From Bowmanella denitrificans (GTDB taxonomy: Bacteria > Pseudomonadota > Gammaproteobacteria > Enterobacterales > Alteromonadaceae), in assembly GCF_039522935.1 (NCBI RefSeq), contig NZ_BAAAEI010000028.1, positions 1 to 64,000 of the forward strand: 64,000 bases of DNA, read 5' to 3'. This document shows positions 17,513 through 25,279 of the stretch, in pieces. The notes below the pieces were generated by a model. It did no database searches, had not been told where the DNA came from, and saw nothing but the letters and a program-made list of their open reading frames with translations. How positions within the stretch are numbered: position 1 is the first letter of the stretch; every line of letters starts with the position of its first letter. The translations under genes were made by a program, and so were the position numbers.

Positions 17513-18139
17513 TTAACTGTCCAGCGCTCGCTTGGCGGCTCGAACCGCCTTGGGGTGCATCAATTTTTCAAGTTCTTGCAAACAACGGGCAATTTTCTGG
17601 TGAGTTGGCTTGTCATCGGTAATAGCGTTATACAACCAGTGGTAAGCATCTTCATAGTCATACGGGCTGCCATAGCCTTCGATAAACAGTTCTGCCAGAC
17701 GGATCTGCGCTTTCAGATTACCCAGGCCAGCCGCTTCGCGCAAAAACACCACGGCTTTTTGCTTATCCTGTTGCACCAGTTTGCCCAGTGCGTAATAGCG
17801 CCCCAGTTGTTCCAGCGCCTCGGGCAGCCCCTGCTGGGCCGCCTGTCGCATATAGTGTATACCTCGCTCAGGATCGGCCTTAACACAGACTCCCCAGGCC
17901 AGCATATCGCCCCATAAGAATTGGTAGGCGGGCACCATCAATGTCTGCGCTCTGGCTTCAATATCTTGCACCAACTGGCATTTATCTAGCACCACCCGAT
18001 CTAAATGGGTGTTGTCACGGATAAGCGCAATCAACTCGTCCTGTGAATAAAGCTGCACAGCTTTGAGCTCTTCCTCAGCCTGAACAGAGAGGCATAATGA
18101 CAACATCAGGGGCAAAGCAGCCAGGGCTTTCATCTTCAA
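17513..18139 (-). CDS. motX: Sodium-driven flagellar motor protein MotX
   Basis: MotX, 208 residues, a periplasmic protein of the T-ring that recruits the PomA/PomB sodium stator of the polar flagellum. Signal peptide MKMKALAALPLMLSLCLSVQA. The segment PAYQFLWGDMLAWGVCV is highly typical of Vibrio and Shewanella MotX, with the paired cysteines (KCQLV and GVCV). Three Sel1-type repeats follow (about 75-185). No other flagellar gene is in the window; in relatives motX also lies alone beside rnr. A sigma-28-like promoter element lies upstream. The motor should therefore be sodium-driven (inference). Confidence 0.93.
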   Translation of the reverse strand: MKMKALAALPLMLSLCLSVQAEEELKAVQLYSQDELIALIRDNTHLDRVVLDKCQLVQDIEARAQTLMVPAYQFLWGDMLAWGVCVKADPERGIHYMRQAAQQGLPEALEQLGRYYALGKLVQQDKQKAVVFLREAAGLGNLKAQIRLAELFIEGYGSPYDYEDAYHWLYNAITDDKPTHQKIARCLQELEKLMHPKAVRAAKRALDS

Positions 18140-18161
18140 TCCTCTTGTGGGTGTGTTGTCT

Positions 18162-18188
18162 GTATCGGCCCGTCAACTGGATGCTGAA
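18162..18188 (-). promoter_or_regulatory. Possible sigma-28 (FliA) promoter of motX
   Basis: On the minus strand TTCA (18185-18188), 15 bases, then GCCGATAC (18162-18169). The -10 part matches 7 of 8 positions of the flagellar consensus GCCGATAA at the correct spacing; the -35 part is weak (TTCA for TAAA). Start of transcription would be about 15 bases upstream of the RBS region of motX. A sigma-70-type TTGACG also overlaps, so this is a candidate only. Confidence 0.4.
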
Positions 18189-18212
18189 GAACGGATTCCA
18201 TCAGAATCAGCC

Positions 18213-19340
18213 TTACCCTTTTAGTCTGGCAACGGCCTGCTCAAGGTAACTGCGCGGACAACCAAAGTTAATCCGGAAAAATCCCTTGTCGCCAAAGTCG
18301 ACACCCGGCGAGGGACCCACCCCTTTTTCTTCGCACCATTTCTGCGGATTATCCTCCTCCAGCCCGCGGGCATCCACCCAAGCCAGGAAGGTAGCCTGAG
18401 GCTTAAGCAGACGCAATCCGTCTATTTTGTTGATTTCCTGCATCAGATAATCGCGGTTACCACGCAAATAATCGAGCTGCGCCTGATACCAGTCATCACA
18501 CAAGGTAAATGCAGCCTCTGTTGCAAACAATCCCAGCACATTGACCCAAGGCACTATCCCCATGGCAGCCTGGACAAACTGCTGCCGTACTTTGGCATCA
18601 GGAATAACCGCAAAAGACGCACCTAAGCCAGCAATATTGAAGGTCTTACTGGCGGCCATCAGGGTAACTGAATGATGTTTTAAACTTTCCAGCTTGCTGG
18701 CAGGAATATGCAATGCCTGCTCATCCAGAATCAGGTCGCAATGAATTTCATCAGAACACAACATCAGGCCATGACGCTGACAAATATCTGCCACTCGCTC
18801 AAGTTCAGCCTCACTCAGCACCGAACCCACTGGATTCATAGGGTTGCATAAAATCAAAAGCTTGGCCTTAGGATCAGCGGCTTGCCGCTCCAGGCTTTCG
18901 AAATCCAGTTGCCAGCGACCTGACTCTTCAATGGTTGGGATATCTACCCGTTGTAATTGGTTCAGTGCCGGAGCGGCTAAAAGTGGCGGATAGTTGGGTA
19001 CTTGAACTAAAACCTTATCACCAGGCTGGCAATAGGCCTTGCAGGCCACATTGAAGGCTGGCACAACACCAGGGGTCCAGACAACCCAGTCTGATTCTAT
19101 CTGCCAGTTATACTGGCGACCCAGCCAGTGCACAATAGCTTGTTTAGCCGGTTCATACTGCGCCGGCAGCGTATAGCCCAACAGACCATGCTCAACCCGG
19201 TTATGCAACGCATCCAGAATCGGCTGAGCACAGCGAAATTCGCTGTCTGCCACCCACATAGGCAAAATGTCGCGGCCCTGATACTTGTTCCATTTAAATG
19301 AACAGCTTTGGCTGCGGTCGATAATCTGATCAAAATCCAT
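18213..19340 (-). CDS. PatB/MalY-type PLP-dependent C-S lyase
   Basis: Fold-type I pyridoxal-phosphate enzyme of the MalY/PatB group, 375 residues. These enzymes act as cystathionine or cysteine-S-conjugate beta-lyases. Visible features are the N-terminal MDFDQIIDRSQSCSFKWNKY, the LLILCNPMNPVG segment, the DEIHCDL motif and the PLP lysine in LMAASKTFNIAGL (about residue 235). Two starts are possible: ATG at 19358, which overlaps the stop of the upstream receiver gene (ATGA), or ATG at 19340, which fits the family N-terminus and has AGAGAG 6 bases upstream; I chose the latter. It is cotranscribed with the CheY-like gene, an unusual pairing. Substrate is unknown. Confidence 0.88.
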   Translation of the reverse strand: MDFDQIIDRSQSCSFKWNKYQGRDILPMWVADSEFRCAQPILDALHNRVEHGLLGYTLPAQYEPAKQAIVHWLGRQYNWQIESDWVVWTPGVVPAFNVACKAYCQPGDKVLVQVPNYPPLLAAPALNQLQRVDIPTIEESGRWQLDFESLERQAADPKAKLLILCNPMNPVGSVLSEAELERVADICQRHGLMLCSDEIHCDLILDEQALHIPASKLESLKHHSVTLMAASKTFNIAGLGASFAVIPDAKVRQQFVQAAMGIVPWVNVLGLFATEAAFTLCDDWYQAQLDYLRGNRDYLMQEINKIDGLRLLKPQATFLAWVDARGLEEDNPQKWCEEKGVGPSPGVDFGDKGFFRINFGCPRSYLEQAVARLKG

Positions 19341-19354
19341 AGGGCTCTCTTTTC

Positions 19355-19786
19355 TCATTCATTTGATGGGTCACGATAATCCCGTTGCAGTTTTTCACGC
19401 AGTACTCGCGCCAGTTTTTCCTGCAACTCTTTTCTGGAGAAAGGCTTGGCAATAAATTCTGTGACACCGGCTTTAAGTGCTTCGACTACGTTTTCGCGGG
19501 TAGCGTCGCCGGTAAGCATCAAAAAAGGTGTTTCAGGCTGCAACTGACGAAATGCGGTCAGGAATTCCAGCCCGCTCATGGTTCGCATATGCCAGTCGCA
19601 GACGACCAAGTCGTAGTAGCCGCTTCCCACCTCGTTAAGGTGGTTAAGGGCAGGCACCCCGTCACCGAAAAAACTGATTTCAGCAAAGTTCATATCACGC
19701 AACAGGTGCCCGAGCAGCTCCTGGGTAATGCCGTCATCCTCCAGCACCAGCGCATTCAAAAGTACAGCACTGATCTTTACGTCCAT
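19355..19786 (-). CDS. CheY-like single-domain response regulator
   Basis: A 143-residue protein that is only a receiver domain. It has the acidic pair (LEDD), the phospho-acceptor Asp in VCDWHM, the conserved Thr in MLTGDA and the Lys in AKPFS, so it should be phosphorylatable. No output domain follows. AGGAG 7 bases upstream supports the ATG. It overlaps the next open frame by 4 bases, which suggests translational coupling to the C-S lyase. Cognate kinase is unknown; the large hybrid kinase in this window is only one candidate. Confidence 0.92.
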   Translation of the reverse strand: MDVKISAVLLNALVLEDDGITQELLGHLLRDMNFAEISFFGDGVPALNHLNEVGSGYYDLVVCDWHMRTMSGLEFLTAFRQLQPETPFLMLTGDATRENVVEALKAGVTEFIAKPFSRKELQEKLARVLREKLQRDYRDPSNE

Positions 19787-19842
19787 CCTATTCTCCTAAT
19801 TTAGAGGGCTACTATATGCCCGCGACCGCGAAGGAAACAAAT

Positions 19843-19856
19843 TTGATCTGGAACAA
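19843..19856 (+). promoter_or_regulatory. Possible FNR/CRP-family site
   Basis: TTGAT-CTGG-AACAA, one mismatch from the FNR consensus TTGAT-N4-ATCAA, about 90 bases upstream of the DUF2892 gene. A 14-base palindrome GGACAT-CA-ATGTCC follows at 19880-19893. Either could be a regulator site; no clear -10 was found. Confidence 0.25.
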
Positions 19857-19945
19857 TTTATTGCCTTCTGGAATTTGACGGACATCAATGTCCAATTTTT
19901 GTGCAAAGAAGACAATGATGCCATCAATCGGACGGAGAAAAATCA

Positions 19946-20164
19946 ATGAAAGACAATGATAATGTTGGCGTTCTGGATACAGCCGTACGTTCAGTTTTGT
20001 CCTGTATCCTGTTGGCAATGGCGGTAGAGGGGATATTTTCAAATACAACCAGCGCAATTCTGGCCATTGCGGGTTTGCTGCTGTGGACCACCGCATCCAG
20101 CGGTATATGCCTGGTCTATAAACTGTTGGGCATTGACACCTACCACAAACCGGCAAACCACTAA
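19946..20164 (+). CDS. Small DUF2892 (YgaP-like) membrane protein
   Basis: A 72-residue protein with two membrane helices (about 14-32 and 37-58), resembling the DUF2892/YgaP transmembrane domain: short N-terminus, LDTAVRSVLSCILLAMAVEG, a Gly-rich turn and CLVYKLLGIDT near the end. In other bacteria this domain is found alone or fused to a rhodanese; no rhodanese is present here. Function unknown. The start follows GGAG-type sequence (cggacggagaaaaatca). It ends at a shared bidirectional terminator. Confidence 0.75.
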   Translation: MKDNDNVGVLDTAVRSVLSCILLAMAVEGIFSNTTSAILAIAGLLLWTTASSGICLVYKLLGIDTYHKPANH

Positions 20165-20170
20165 AAACAA

Positions 20171-20193
20171 ATAAGGCGCTCAAAGCGCCTTAT
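20171..20193. terminator. Bidirectional terminator between two small membrane-protein genes
   Basis: ATAAGGCGCT/AGCGCCTTAT, a 10-base-pair stem with a 3-base loop, flanked by A-rich and T-rich sequence, between convergent genes. Confidence 0.85.
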
Positions 20194-20206
20194 TTATGTA
20201 TCTTAA

Positions 20207-20398
20207 TTAAATGGCGTAGCTGAATAAAATACAGAGTACTAAACCAGCCACACCAAAAAAGCCGTATTCGACCTTTTCTTTCATTTCAGCGTCAACTGTT
20301 ACAGGTTTGTGGATCATGGCCATAATGATGCTGCTAAAGCCCAATACGAAAGCTAACAGTGCCAAGCCAAACAGCAAGGCTTCAATCCAGTTGCTCAT
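20207..20398 (-). CDS. Small two-helix membrane protein, unknown
   Basis: A 63-residue protein with two hydrophobic segments (about 5-28 and 45-63) separated by a charged loop (HKPVTVDAEMKEKVEYG). GGGGTG lies 5 bases before the ATG, and the gene has a proper terminator, so it is likely real. I do not recognise the family; no functional motif is visible. Confidence 0.7.
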   Translation of the reverse strand: MSNWIEALLFGLALLAFVLGFSSIIMAMIHKPVTVDAEMKEKVEYGFFGVAGLVLCILFSYAI

Positions 20399-20511
20399 AG
20401 TTCACCCCAAGTTACATTCAAGCTGTGCTTATTATGCATCAAAACAAGAGGATAAATCAGTGTGTTAGATCAAATTTTTAGCCACCGGTTGCAAGCGCTT
20501 CACATCGACAG

Positions 20512-20548
20512 TTAGTGAATTTTGTTAACTTTTAGCAAAAATCGCTAA
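20512..20548 (+). promoter_or_regulatory. Two PspF-like enhancer sites
   Basis: Two 17-base imperfect palindromes, TTAGTGAATTTTGTTAA (20512-20528) and TTAGCAAAAATCGCTAA (20532-20548), with centres 20 bases apart (two helical turns). They resemble the paired upstream activating sites of PspF (TTAG...CTAA type). They lie about 85-110 bases upstream of the sigma-54 promoter start site, the right distance for an enhancer-binding protein. Confidence 0.5.
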
Positions 20549-20610
20549 ATCCACCTCTTACCTACTCCACCTGAAAAACATAAGCATCTGTTAACTATGA
20601 ATTTATTCCA

Positions 20611-20627
20611 TTGGCACAAGGGTTGCT
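20611..20627 (+). promoter_or_regulatory. Sigma-54 promoter
   Basis: TTGGCACAAGGGTTGCT matches the -24/-12 consensus YTGGCACG-N4-TTGCW at every position but one. Transcription would start about 12 bases after the -12 GC, near 20637, giving a leader of about 30 bases before the ATG at 20668. The element overlaps the upstream extension of the open frame, which argues against starting translation earlier. Confidence 0.7.
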
Positions 20628-20667
20628 GAAGCAATACCGAAGGCAAAGCCCAATAGAGGATAAATCA

Positions 20668-21444
20668 ATGAGAACCTTAGTCGCTGCCACAGCCCTGTTT
20701 TTTTCCACTGCCAGCATGGCCAATGACTGCAATATGAACCTGCATGGTGAGATGGAGTTGAGTCATGGGCAACTTACCCTGCACTTGCCCGATGACAAGC
20801 TATTGCACCTGGATGGCCATAAAGCACTATTAAACGGTCAGGAAATGCACTTAAGCCATACTCAGTTAAACATGCTGAATCAATACCATCAAAACGTTAA
20901 TGATCTCGCTCCTAAAGTAGCGGGTATTGCTTTGGATGCGGTGGCCTTGGCTAATGAGGGGGTTGCAAAGGCATTTAATCAATTGCTGGGGGAAGACAAC
21001 GAACTGGTTGCCGATCTGTCATCAGAAATTGACGCCTTGCGTATTAAGCTGCACCAGGAATTCTACGCCGACGACGGTAGCATCAGATTTAACTCGGCCA
21101 ACTTCGACAATGGCCAGTTTCTTGGCGAAGATTTTGAGTCGGAGTTTGAACAAAAACTGGAAAAACTGGTACAGCGTTCCATGGGCAGTTTGATGATCGC
21201 CATTGGTAAAGAAATGCTGTTCAGTGGCGGCGATATGCAAGCATTCGAGAAACGTATGGACAGATTTGGCGAACAGTTAGAAGCCGATATGGAAGTACGC
21301 GCGGCGGGCATTGAGGCACAGGCACAGACTCTTTGCTATGACCTGAGCCAGCTGGATAGCCTGGAAAATCAAATCAGCAGTAGCATCCCCCAGCTATCGG
21401 GCCTGAATATGATCGAAGTTTCCGAGTCCAAATATTCCATGTAA
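20668..21444 (+). CDS. DUF2884 (YggN-like) periplasmic protein
   Basis: A 258-residue exported protein: signal peptide MRTLVAATALFFSTASMA, then NDCNMNLHGEMELSHGQLTL, the beginning of the DUF2884/YggN family, and a conserved Cys near the C-terminus (TLCYDLSQLDSL). The middle is helical with many acidic residues. The ATG at 20668 is set by AGAGGA and the signal peptide. Function of the family is unknown. Its promoter is sigma-54-type with PspF-like enhancers, so expression under envelope or membrane stress is a reasonable inference. It is followed directly by a terminator. Confidence 0.85.
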   Translation: MRTLVAATALFFSTASMANDCNMNLHGEMELSHGQLTLHLPDDKLLHLDGHKALLNGQEMHLSHTQLNMLNQYHQNVNDLAPKVAGIALDAVALANEGVAKAFNQLLGEDNELVADLSSEIDALRIKLHQEFYADDGSIRFNSANFDNGQFLGEDFESEFEQKLEKLVQRSMGSLMIAIGKEMLFSGGDMQAFEKRMDRFGEQLEADMEVRAAGIEAQAQTLCYDLSQLDSLENQISSSIPQLSGLNMIEVSESKYSM

Positions 21445-21468
21445 GCTCGGCTTTATCTTTCTCCCTGG

Positions 21469-21488
21469 GCGGCGTAAGCCGCTTTTTT
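21469..21488 (+). terminator. Terminator after the DUF2884 gene
   Basis: GCGGC/GCCGC stem with a 4-base loop followed by T6. It ends 2 bases before the next ATG (21491), so the hairpin occupies the place where the next gene's ribosome binding site would be. Confidence 0.85.
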
Positions 21489-21490
21489 AT

Positions 21491-22294
21491 ATGCACAAAA
21501 AGATCGGAATCTGTGGCTGCGGCTGGCTGGGCTTGCCACTGGCCATGCAGCTAAAAGCCAATGGTTATACCGTGCTGGGCACCGCCAGAAATAAAGACAA
21601 ACTGAAATTCATGGCAGAGCAAGGCATTCAGGCTTTTGAATATTCACTCGGCGCGACGCTGCCCTGGTCAGTCGCCCCCCCCGATGTACTGGTGATAAAT
21701 ATTCCGCCCGGACGCCGGGAGTTTGATGAAGTTAGATTTATCGCAGCCATGACCGCCTTGGTTAATCAGGCACTGGTACAGAAAAGTCACATCCTTTTTA
21801 TCAGCAGCACCTCGGTATACGGGGAGGTGAGCGGGGAAATATTCGAAACCACCCAGGCTCACCCTGTCACGGCATCGGCTAAGGCCCATGCCGTCATTGA
21901 GCAGCAAGCATTACAAGGTAGCGGCACAATACTTCGCTTGGCAGGGCTAACCGGTCCAGCCCGTCACCCGGTGCAACATCTCAGCGGCAGAGTTTTAGAA
22001 AAAGGGCAGCAGCTGGTCAATCTGGTGCATCAGCAGGATGTTATCACGGCGATAAAAGCGATTATCGTTCAGCAGCTTTGGCGGCAGACGTTCCACCTTA
22101 GTGCCACTGAGCACCCCAGCCGCGCAGAATTTTACACCTGGGCTGCCATGGCAGCAGGATTAGCAGTTCCGCAGTTCAGCCAGGAGAACAATGCCGATGC
22201 GGGGCGTTGGATCAATGCCTCTGCAACCCTGGATAAACTGGGGATCACGCTGCAATACCCCAGCCCGTATGATATGCCGATAGAGATTGGCTAA
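21491..22294 (+). CDS. NAD(P)-binding YeeZ-like SDR epimerase-type protein
   Basis: A 267-residue protein of the extended/atypical SDR group similar to E. coli YeeZ. A Rossmann nucleotide-binding motif is at the very N-terminus (KIGICGCGWLGLPLA, Gly-x-Gly-x-x-Gly), followed by the strand LVINIPPGRR and the segment FISSTSVYGEVSG, typical of sugar-nucleotide epimerase-like folds. Catalytic activity of this group is not established. The start must be here because the Gly motif begins at residue 8, yet the upstream bases form a terminator and offer no Shine-Dalgarno sequence at normal spacing. Confidence 0.85.
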   Translation: MHKKIGICGCGWLGLPLAMQLKANGYTVLGTARNKDKLKFMAEQGIQAFEYSLGATLPWSVAPPDVLVINIPPGRREFDEVRFIAAMTALVNQALVQKSHILFISSTSVYGEVSGEIFETTQAHPVTASAKAHAVIEQQALQGSGTILRLAGLTGPARHPVQHLSGRVLEKGQQLVNLVHQQDVITAIKAIIVQQLWRQTFHLSATEHPSRAEFYTWAAMAAGLAVPQFSQENNADAGRWINASATLDKLGITLQYPSPYDMPIEIG

Positions 22295-22324
22295 ACATCA
22301 AGGCAGCCAAAGCTGCCTTGATGT
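22295..22324. terminator. Long hairpin between convergent genes
   Basis: A perfect 13-base-pair stem (ACATCAAGGCAGC/GCTGCCTTGATGT) with a CAAA loop lies between the YeeZ-like gene and the NSS transporter gene. There is no T-tract, so it may act as a bidirectional mRNA 3'-end stabiliser rather than a classic terminator. Confidence 0.6.
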
Positions 22325-22332
22325 CAGTTAAC

Positions 22333-23763
22333 TCAGAACAGCAGATTTTTTCCGAAAAACACCGTCGATACGGTATTAACGAAAATCACCGCCAGAATCA
22401 CCGGTATAAAAGTACCTAACGAGAAGTTCACATATTTCTGCAGCAAAGAGCCGGCAAAGGTACTGTTACCCTGGCTGATCTCTGCATCAAAATTCTGTTT
22501 TTTCCATTTGTAGATCACAAACAGGCACAGCAAAAATCCGTTCAGAGGTAGAATTGTTTCATAGAAAATGTCGTACACCACGTCAAAAAATGACTTGTTC
22601 AGCGGCATGCCCGACGCATTCAGGCCGTATGCAGTCAGGTTGGAAAATATCTCCACCCGGCCAAAAGACAGGGCGCTGACAATCGCCAGCAGAATCATCG
22701 CGCCACCCAGAGAATATAGGGCCTTGCGACGGCTGACACCTTTACCGTCCATCAGGCTGGCAACCGGCACTTCAATAATGGAAACCAGTGAGGTTAACGC
22801 AGCAAAAAACACTAACAGAAAGAAGAAACTGGCGATAAAGGATGCACCGAAATAACCAATGTTGGCTTGCAGCGCCAGGAAGATCTTCGGCAGGAATGTA
22901 AAGATCATACTGATACTGGACTCAGACAGGGTGCTAAGCTGCACATCCGGATTAAAAGAGAATACCGCTGGCAGAATCAACAAACCTGAGCAGGCGGCCA
23001 CCAACAGTGACAAACCTGCCACCATTTTCCCTGCCTGCACAATATTGTTCTCTTTTTGAATATAAGAGCCATAGGTAATCAGAATCCCCATCGCCAGGGA
23101 CAAGGAAAAGAACGCCTGAGCCAGGGCACCGTTCAACACTTTACCTGTTACTTTGTCAAAATCCGGCACCAGGAAGAATTTAACTCCCAGTTCAGCATTG
23201 TCCAGGGTAAGCACATACAGAACCAAGGCTATCAACATCAGAAACAGCAGCGGCATCAGAACCTTAGCCGCTTTCTCAATCCCCTGTTTTACCCCTCCTT
23301 GTAAAATCAGGAAGGTCAGGGCAATAACCACCGCCATATAAATAAACAGTTCATTACTGTTGATAAAAACACCAAAGCTTTCCGGTGCAGCCAACAGGTC
23401 GAGTTGCCCCATAACAGACTTGGCCAGATAGCCAAAAATCCAGACCGTGATGACCAGATAAAACACACCGATCATAAATGGCGTTAATACCGACAACCAA
23501 CCTACCGTGCGCCAGGCAGGATTACGACCTATCTCTGTATAAGCACCCAGGGGATTTTGTCTGGTATGACGTCCCAGGCTCATTTCTGCCAGCATCACCG
23601 GCAAACAGATAAAAAATACGAAAATGGCATACATTATCAGAAAGGCCGCGCCACCGTTTTTACTGGCCATGACCGGGAAAGCAACAAGGTTGCCAATACC
23701 GACTGCCGAGCCTGCCGCTGCCAGGACGAAGCCCAGGCTGGAACTGAATTCTTCACGCTTCAT
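22333..23763 (-). CDS. NSS family sodium-dependent transporter
   Basis: Neurotransmitter:sodium symporter family (LeuT fold), 476 residues and about 12 membrane helices. The family start MKREEFSSSLGFVLAAAGSAVGIGNLVAFPV is clear, with the unwound GIGN segment of helix 1 that holds sodium and substrate. The open frame runs to 23919 but the preceding 52 codons do not fit the family; GGGAG lies 11 bases upstream of the chosen ATG. Likely imports an amino acid with sodium; substrate unknown. Monocistronic. Confidence 0.93.
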   Translation of the reverse strand: MKREEFSSSLGFVLAAAGSAVGIGNLVAFPVMASKNGGAAFLIMYAIFVFFICLPVMLAEMSLGRHTRQNPLGAYTEIGRNPAWRTVGWLSVLTPFMIGVFYLVITVWIFGYLAKSVMGQLDLLAAPESFGVFINSNELFIYMAVVIALTFLILQGGVKQGIEKAAKVLMPLLFLMLIALVLYVLTLDNAELGVKFFLVPDFDKVTGKVLNGALAQAFFSLSLAMGILITYGSYIQKENNIVQAGKMVAGLSLLVAACSGLLILPAVFSFNPDVQLSTLSESSISMIFTFLPKIFLALQANIGYFGASFIASFFFLLVFFAALTSLVSIIEVPVASLMDGKGVSRRKALYSLGGAMILLAIVSALSFGRVEIFSNLTAYGLNASGMPLNKSFFDVVYDIFYETILPLNGFLLCLFVIYKWKKQNFDAEISQGNSTFAGSLLQKYVNFSLGTFIPVILAVIFVNTVSTVFFGKNLLF

Positions 23764-23887
23764 TACTTGGTGAACTCCCTGGAGTTTATCATTATGGTTT
23801 TCTTCCCCAGCGCCGATGTTAACAGCCAAGTAACAAAATGTCTTTGTAGCAAACGTATTTATTCCACCACTTGCCGACGTGCGCTTT

Positions 23888-24598
23888 TTACCAGTGGATG
23901 GGTTGTCCCTGCCAGTCAATAAAGATCGCCTCGCGCTGTTGTCTGGGCTTTTGCAACTCAGACAACAGGTATTGTGCCGCCTGGTAAGCAGAAAGACGTT
24001 GGTCGCGCGGAGTGCCGCCTTTGAAGGGACGCGACAGTGGGGTGTCCACTGTCCCAGGGTGGTAACACATTAGCTGCACACCTGGTACACGCCGCGCATA
24101 TTCTACCTGCGCCGTTTTTACCAGCATATTCAAGGCGGCCTTTGAAGCCCGGTAACCATACCAGCCTCCTAAGCGGTTATCTTCAATGCTGCCCACCCGG
24201 GCACTCAGAAACGCCAGACGGGCATCCTGGTGGGGCTCAAACAAGCCAACCAAGTGCTTAAGCCACAAAGCGGGAAGAATACTGTTCACTTCAAAGTAAC
24301 GTTGTAAGTGCTGCGCTTGCAGATCCTCCAGACGTTTCTCGGGCATCATTGTCGATTCATAAAGCACACCAATATGACAGATAACCCATTTGAATCGCCA
24401 GCCCTGTTCTAGCATAGTCTGACAACAGCTTGCGATGGTACTGTCATTCTGTTCTGACAATAACATCGACTCACACGAAGCCGAACAAGGACGGCGACTA
24501 ATACAAAACACCCGCTTGCCCGAAGCAACAAGCAGCTCCGTTAGTGCGCTGCCAATACCGCCACTGGCACCAATAACCAATACAGCATCTGTATCCAT
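23888..24598 (-). CDS. SDR family oxidoreductase
   Basis: Classical short-chain dehydrogenase/reductase, 236 residues. The dinucleotide motif GASGGIG lies at about 11-17 and the catalytic YxxxK in YGYRASKAALN at about 150. It resembles C-factor/CsgA-like SDRs. The active-site Ser upstream of Tyr is in LSARVGSI. AAGGA precedes either a TTG at 24604 (5 bases) or the ATG at 24598 (11 bases); the start is uncertain by two codons. Substrate is unknown. Confidence 0.85.
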   Translation of the reverse strand: MDTDAVLVIGASGGIGSALTELLVASGKRVFCISRRPCSASCESMLLSEQNDSTIASCCQTMLEQGWRFKWVICHIGVLYESTMMPEKRLEDLQAQHLQRYFEVNSILPALWLKHLVGLFEPHQDARLAFLSARVGSIEDNRLGGWYGYRASKAALNMLVKTAQVEYARRVPGVQLMCYHPGTVDTPLSRPFKGGTPRDQRLSAYQAAQYLLSELQKPRQQREAIFIDWQGQPIHW

Positions 24599-24733
24599 AA
24601 CCAAGCTTTTCCTTAAAACAGGCTAATAGCGTAAATACGGCGATAAAGATCACTTGAAGCAGAAGGCACATGTACCCACATTATATGGTCAGCGCCGGAG
24701 TTCGCTTCGGTACAATCGACAGAGGTGAAAAAG

Positions 24734-25276
24734 ATGGCAAAGAATATTCAACAAGCCACGTTGGCCGGTGGTTGTTTCTGGTGTATTGAGTCGGCATTTA
24801 ACTCACTAAACGGCATAGAGTCAGCATTTTCTGGATACGCAGGTGGGCATCTGGATAATCCCAGCTACAAAGCGGTATGCGAAGGCACCACCGGGCACGC
24901 AGAAGTAGTACGAGTGAATTTTGATGCGGAGCAAATCAGTTATCGCGAAGTGCTGGAGATCTTTTTCGCCCTGCATGATCCCACCCAGCTTAACCGCCAG
25001 GGCAATGATATTGGCCCGCAGTACCGCAGTGCGGTGTTCTATCATGATGAGCTGCAAAAACAGCAGGCCGAACAGTTAATTGGCGAGCTAGCTGAACAGC
25101 AGGTCTGGCCGGACCCGATAGTGACTGAGGTGACGGCACTGAATAACTACTATCAGGCGGAAGACTATCATCAAGATTATTTTCGTAATAACCCGCAGAA
25201 TCAATATTGCAATGTAGTGGTGGCACCCAAGCTCGCCAAATTCAGGCAGAAATTTGCCAGCCGCCTGAAGAGCTAA
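24734..25276 (+). CDS. msrA: Peptide methionine-S-sulfoxide reductase
   Basis: MsrA, 180 residues, repairs the S-epimer of methionine sulfoxide in proteins. The catalytic GGCFWCIESAF motif is at about 13-23, and GYAGG, EVVRVNFD and HDPTQLNRQGNDIGPQYRS follow as in the family. A resolving cysteine lies near the C-terminus (QYCNVVV). A GTG three codons upstream is possible, but AGAGG at 24721-24725 is well placed (8 bases) for the ATG at 24734. No signal peptide, so cytoplasmic. Confidence 0.96.
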   Translation: MAKNIQQATLAGGCFWCIESAFNSLNGIESAFSGYAGGHLDNPSYKAVCEGTTGHAEVVRVNFDAEQISYREVLEIFFALHDPTQLNRQGNDIGPQYRSAVFYHDELQKQQAEQLIGELAEQQVWPDPIVTEVTALNNYYQAEDYHQDYFRNNPQNQYCNVVVAPKLAKFRQKFASRLKS

Positions 25277-25279
25277 GCC

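Noticed and set aside
23764..23919. Upstream extension of the NSS transporter
   Set aside because: The extra 52 residues do not match the family and would overlap the SDR gene; the family N-terminus begins at MKREEFS.
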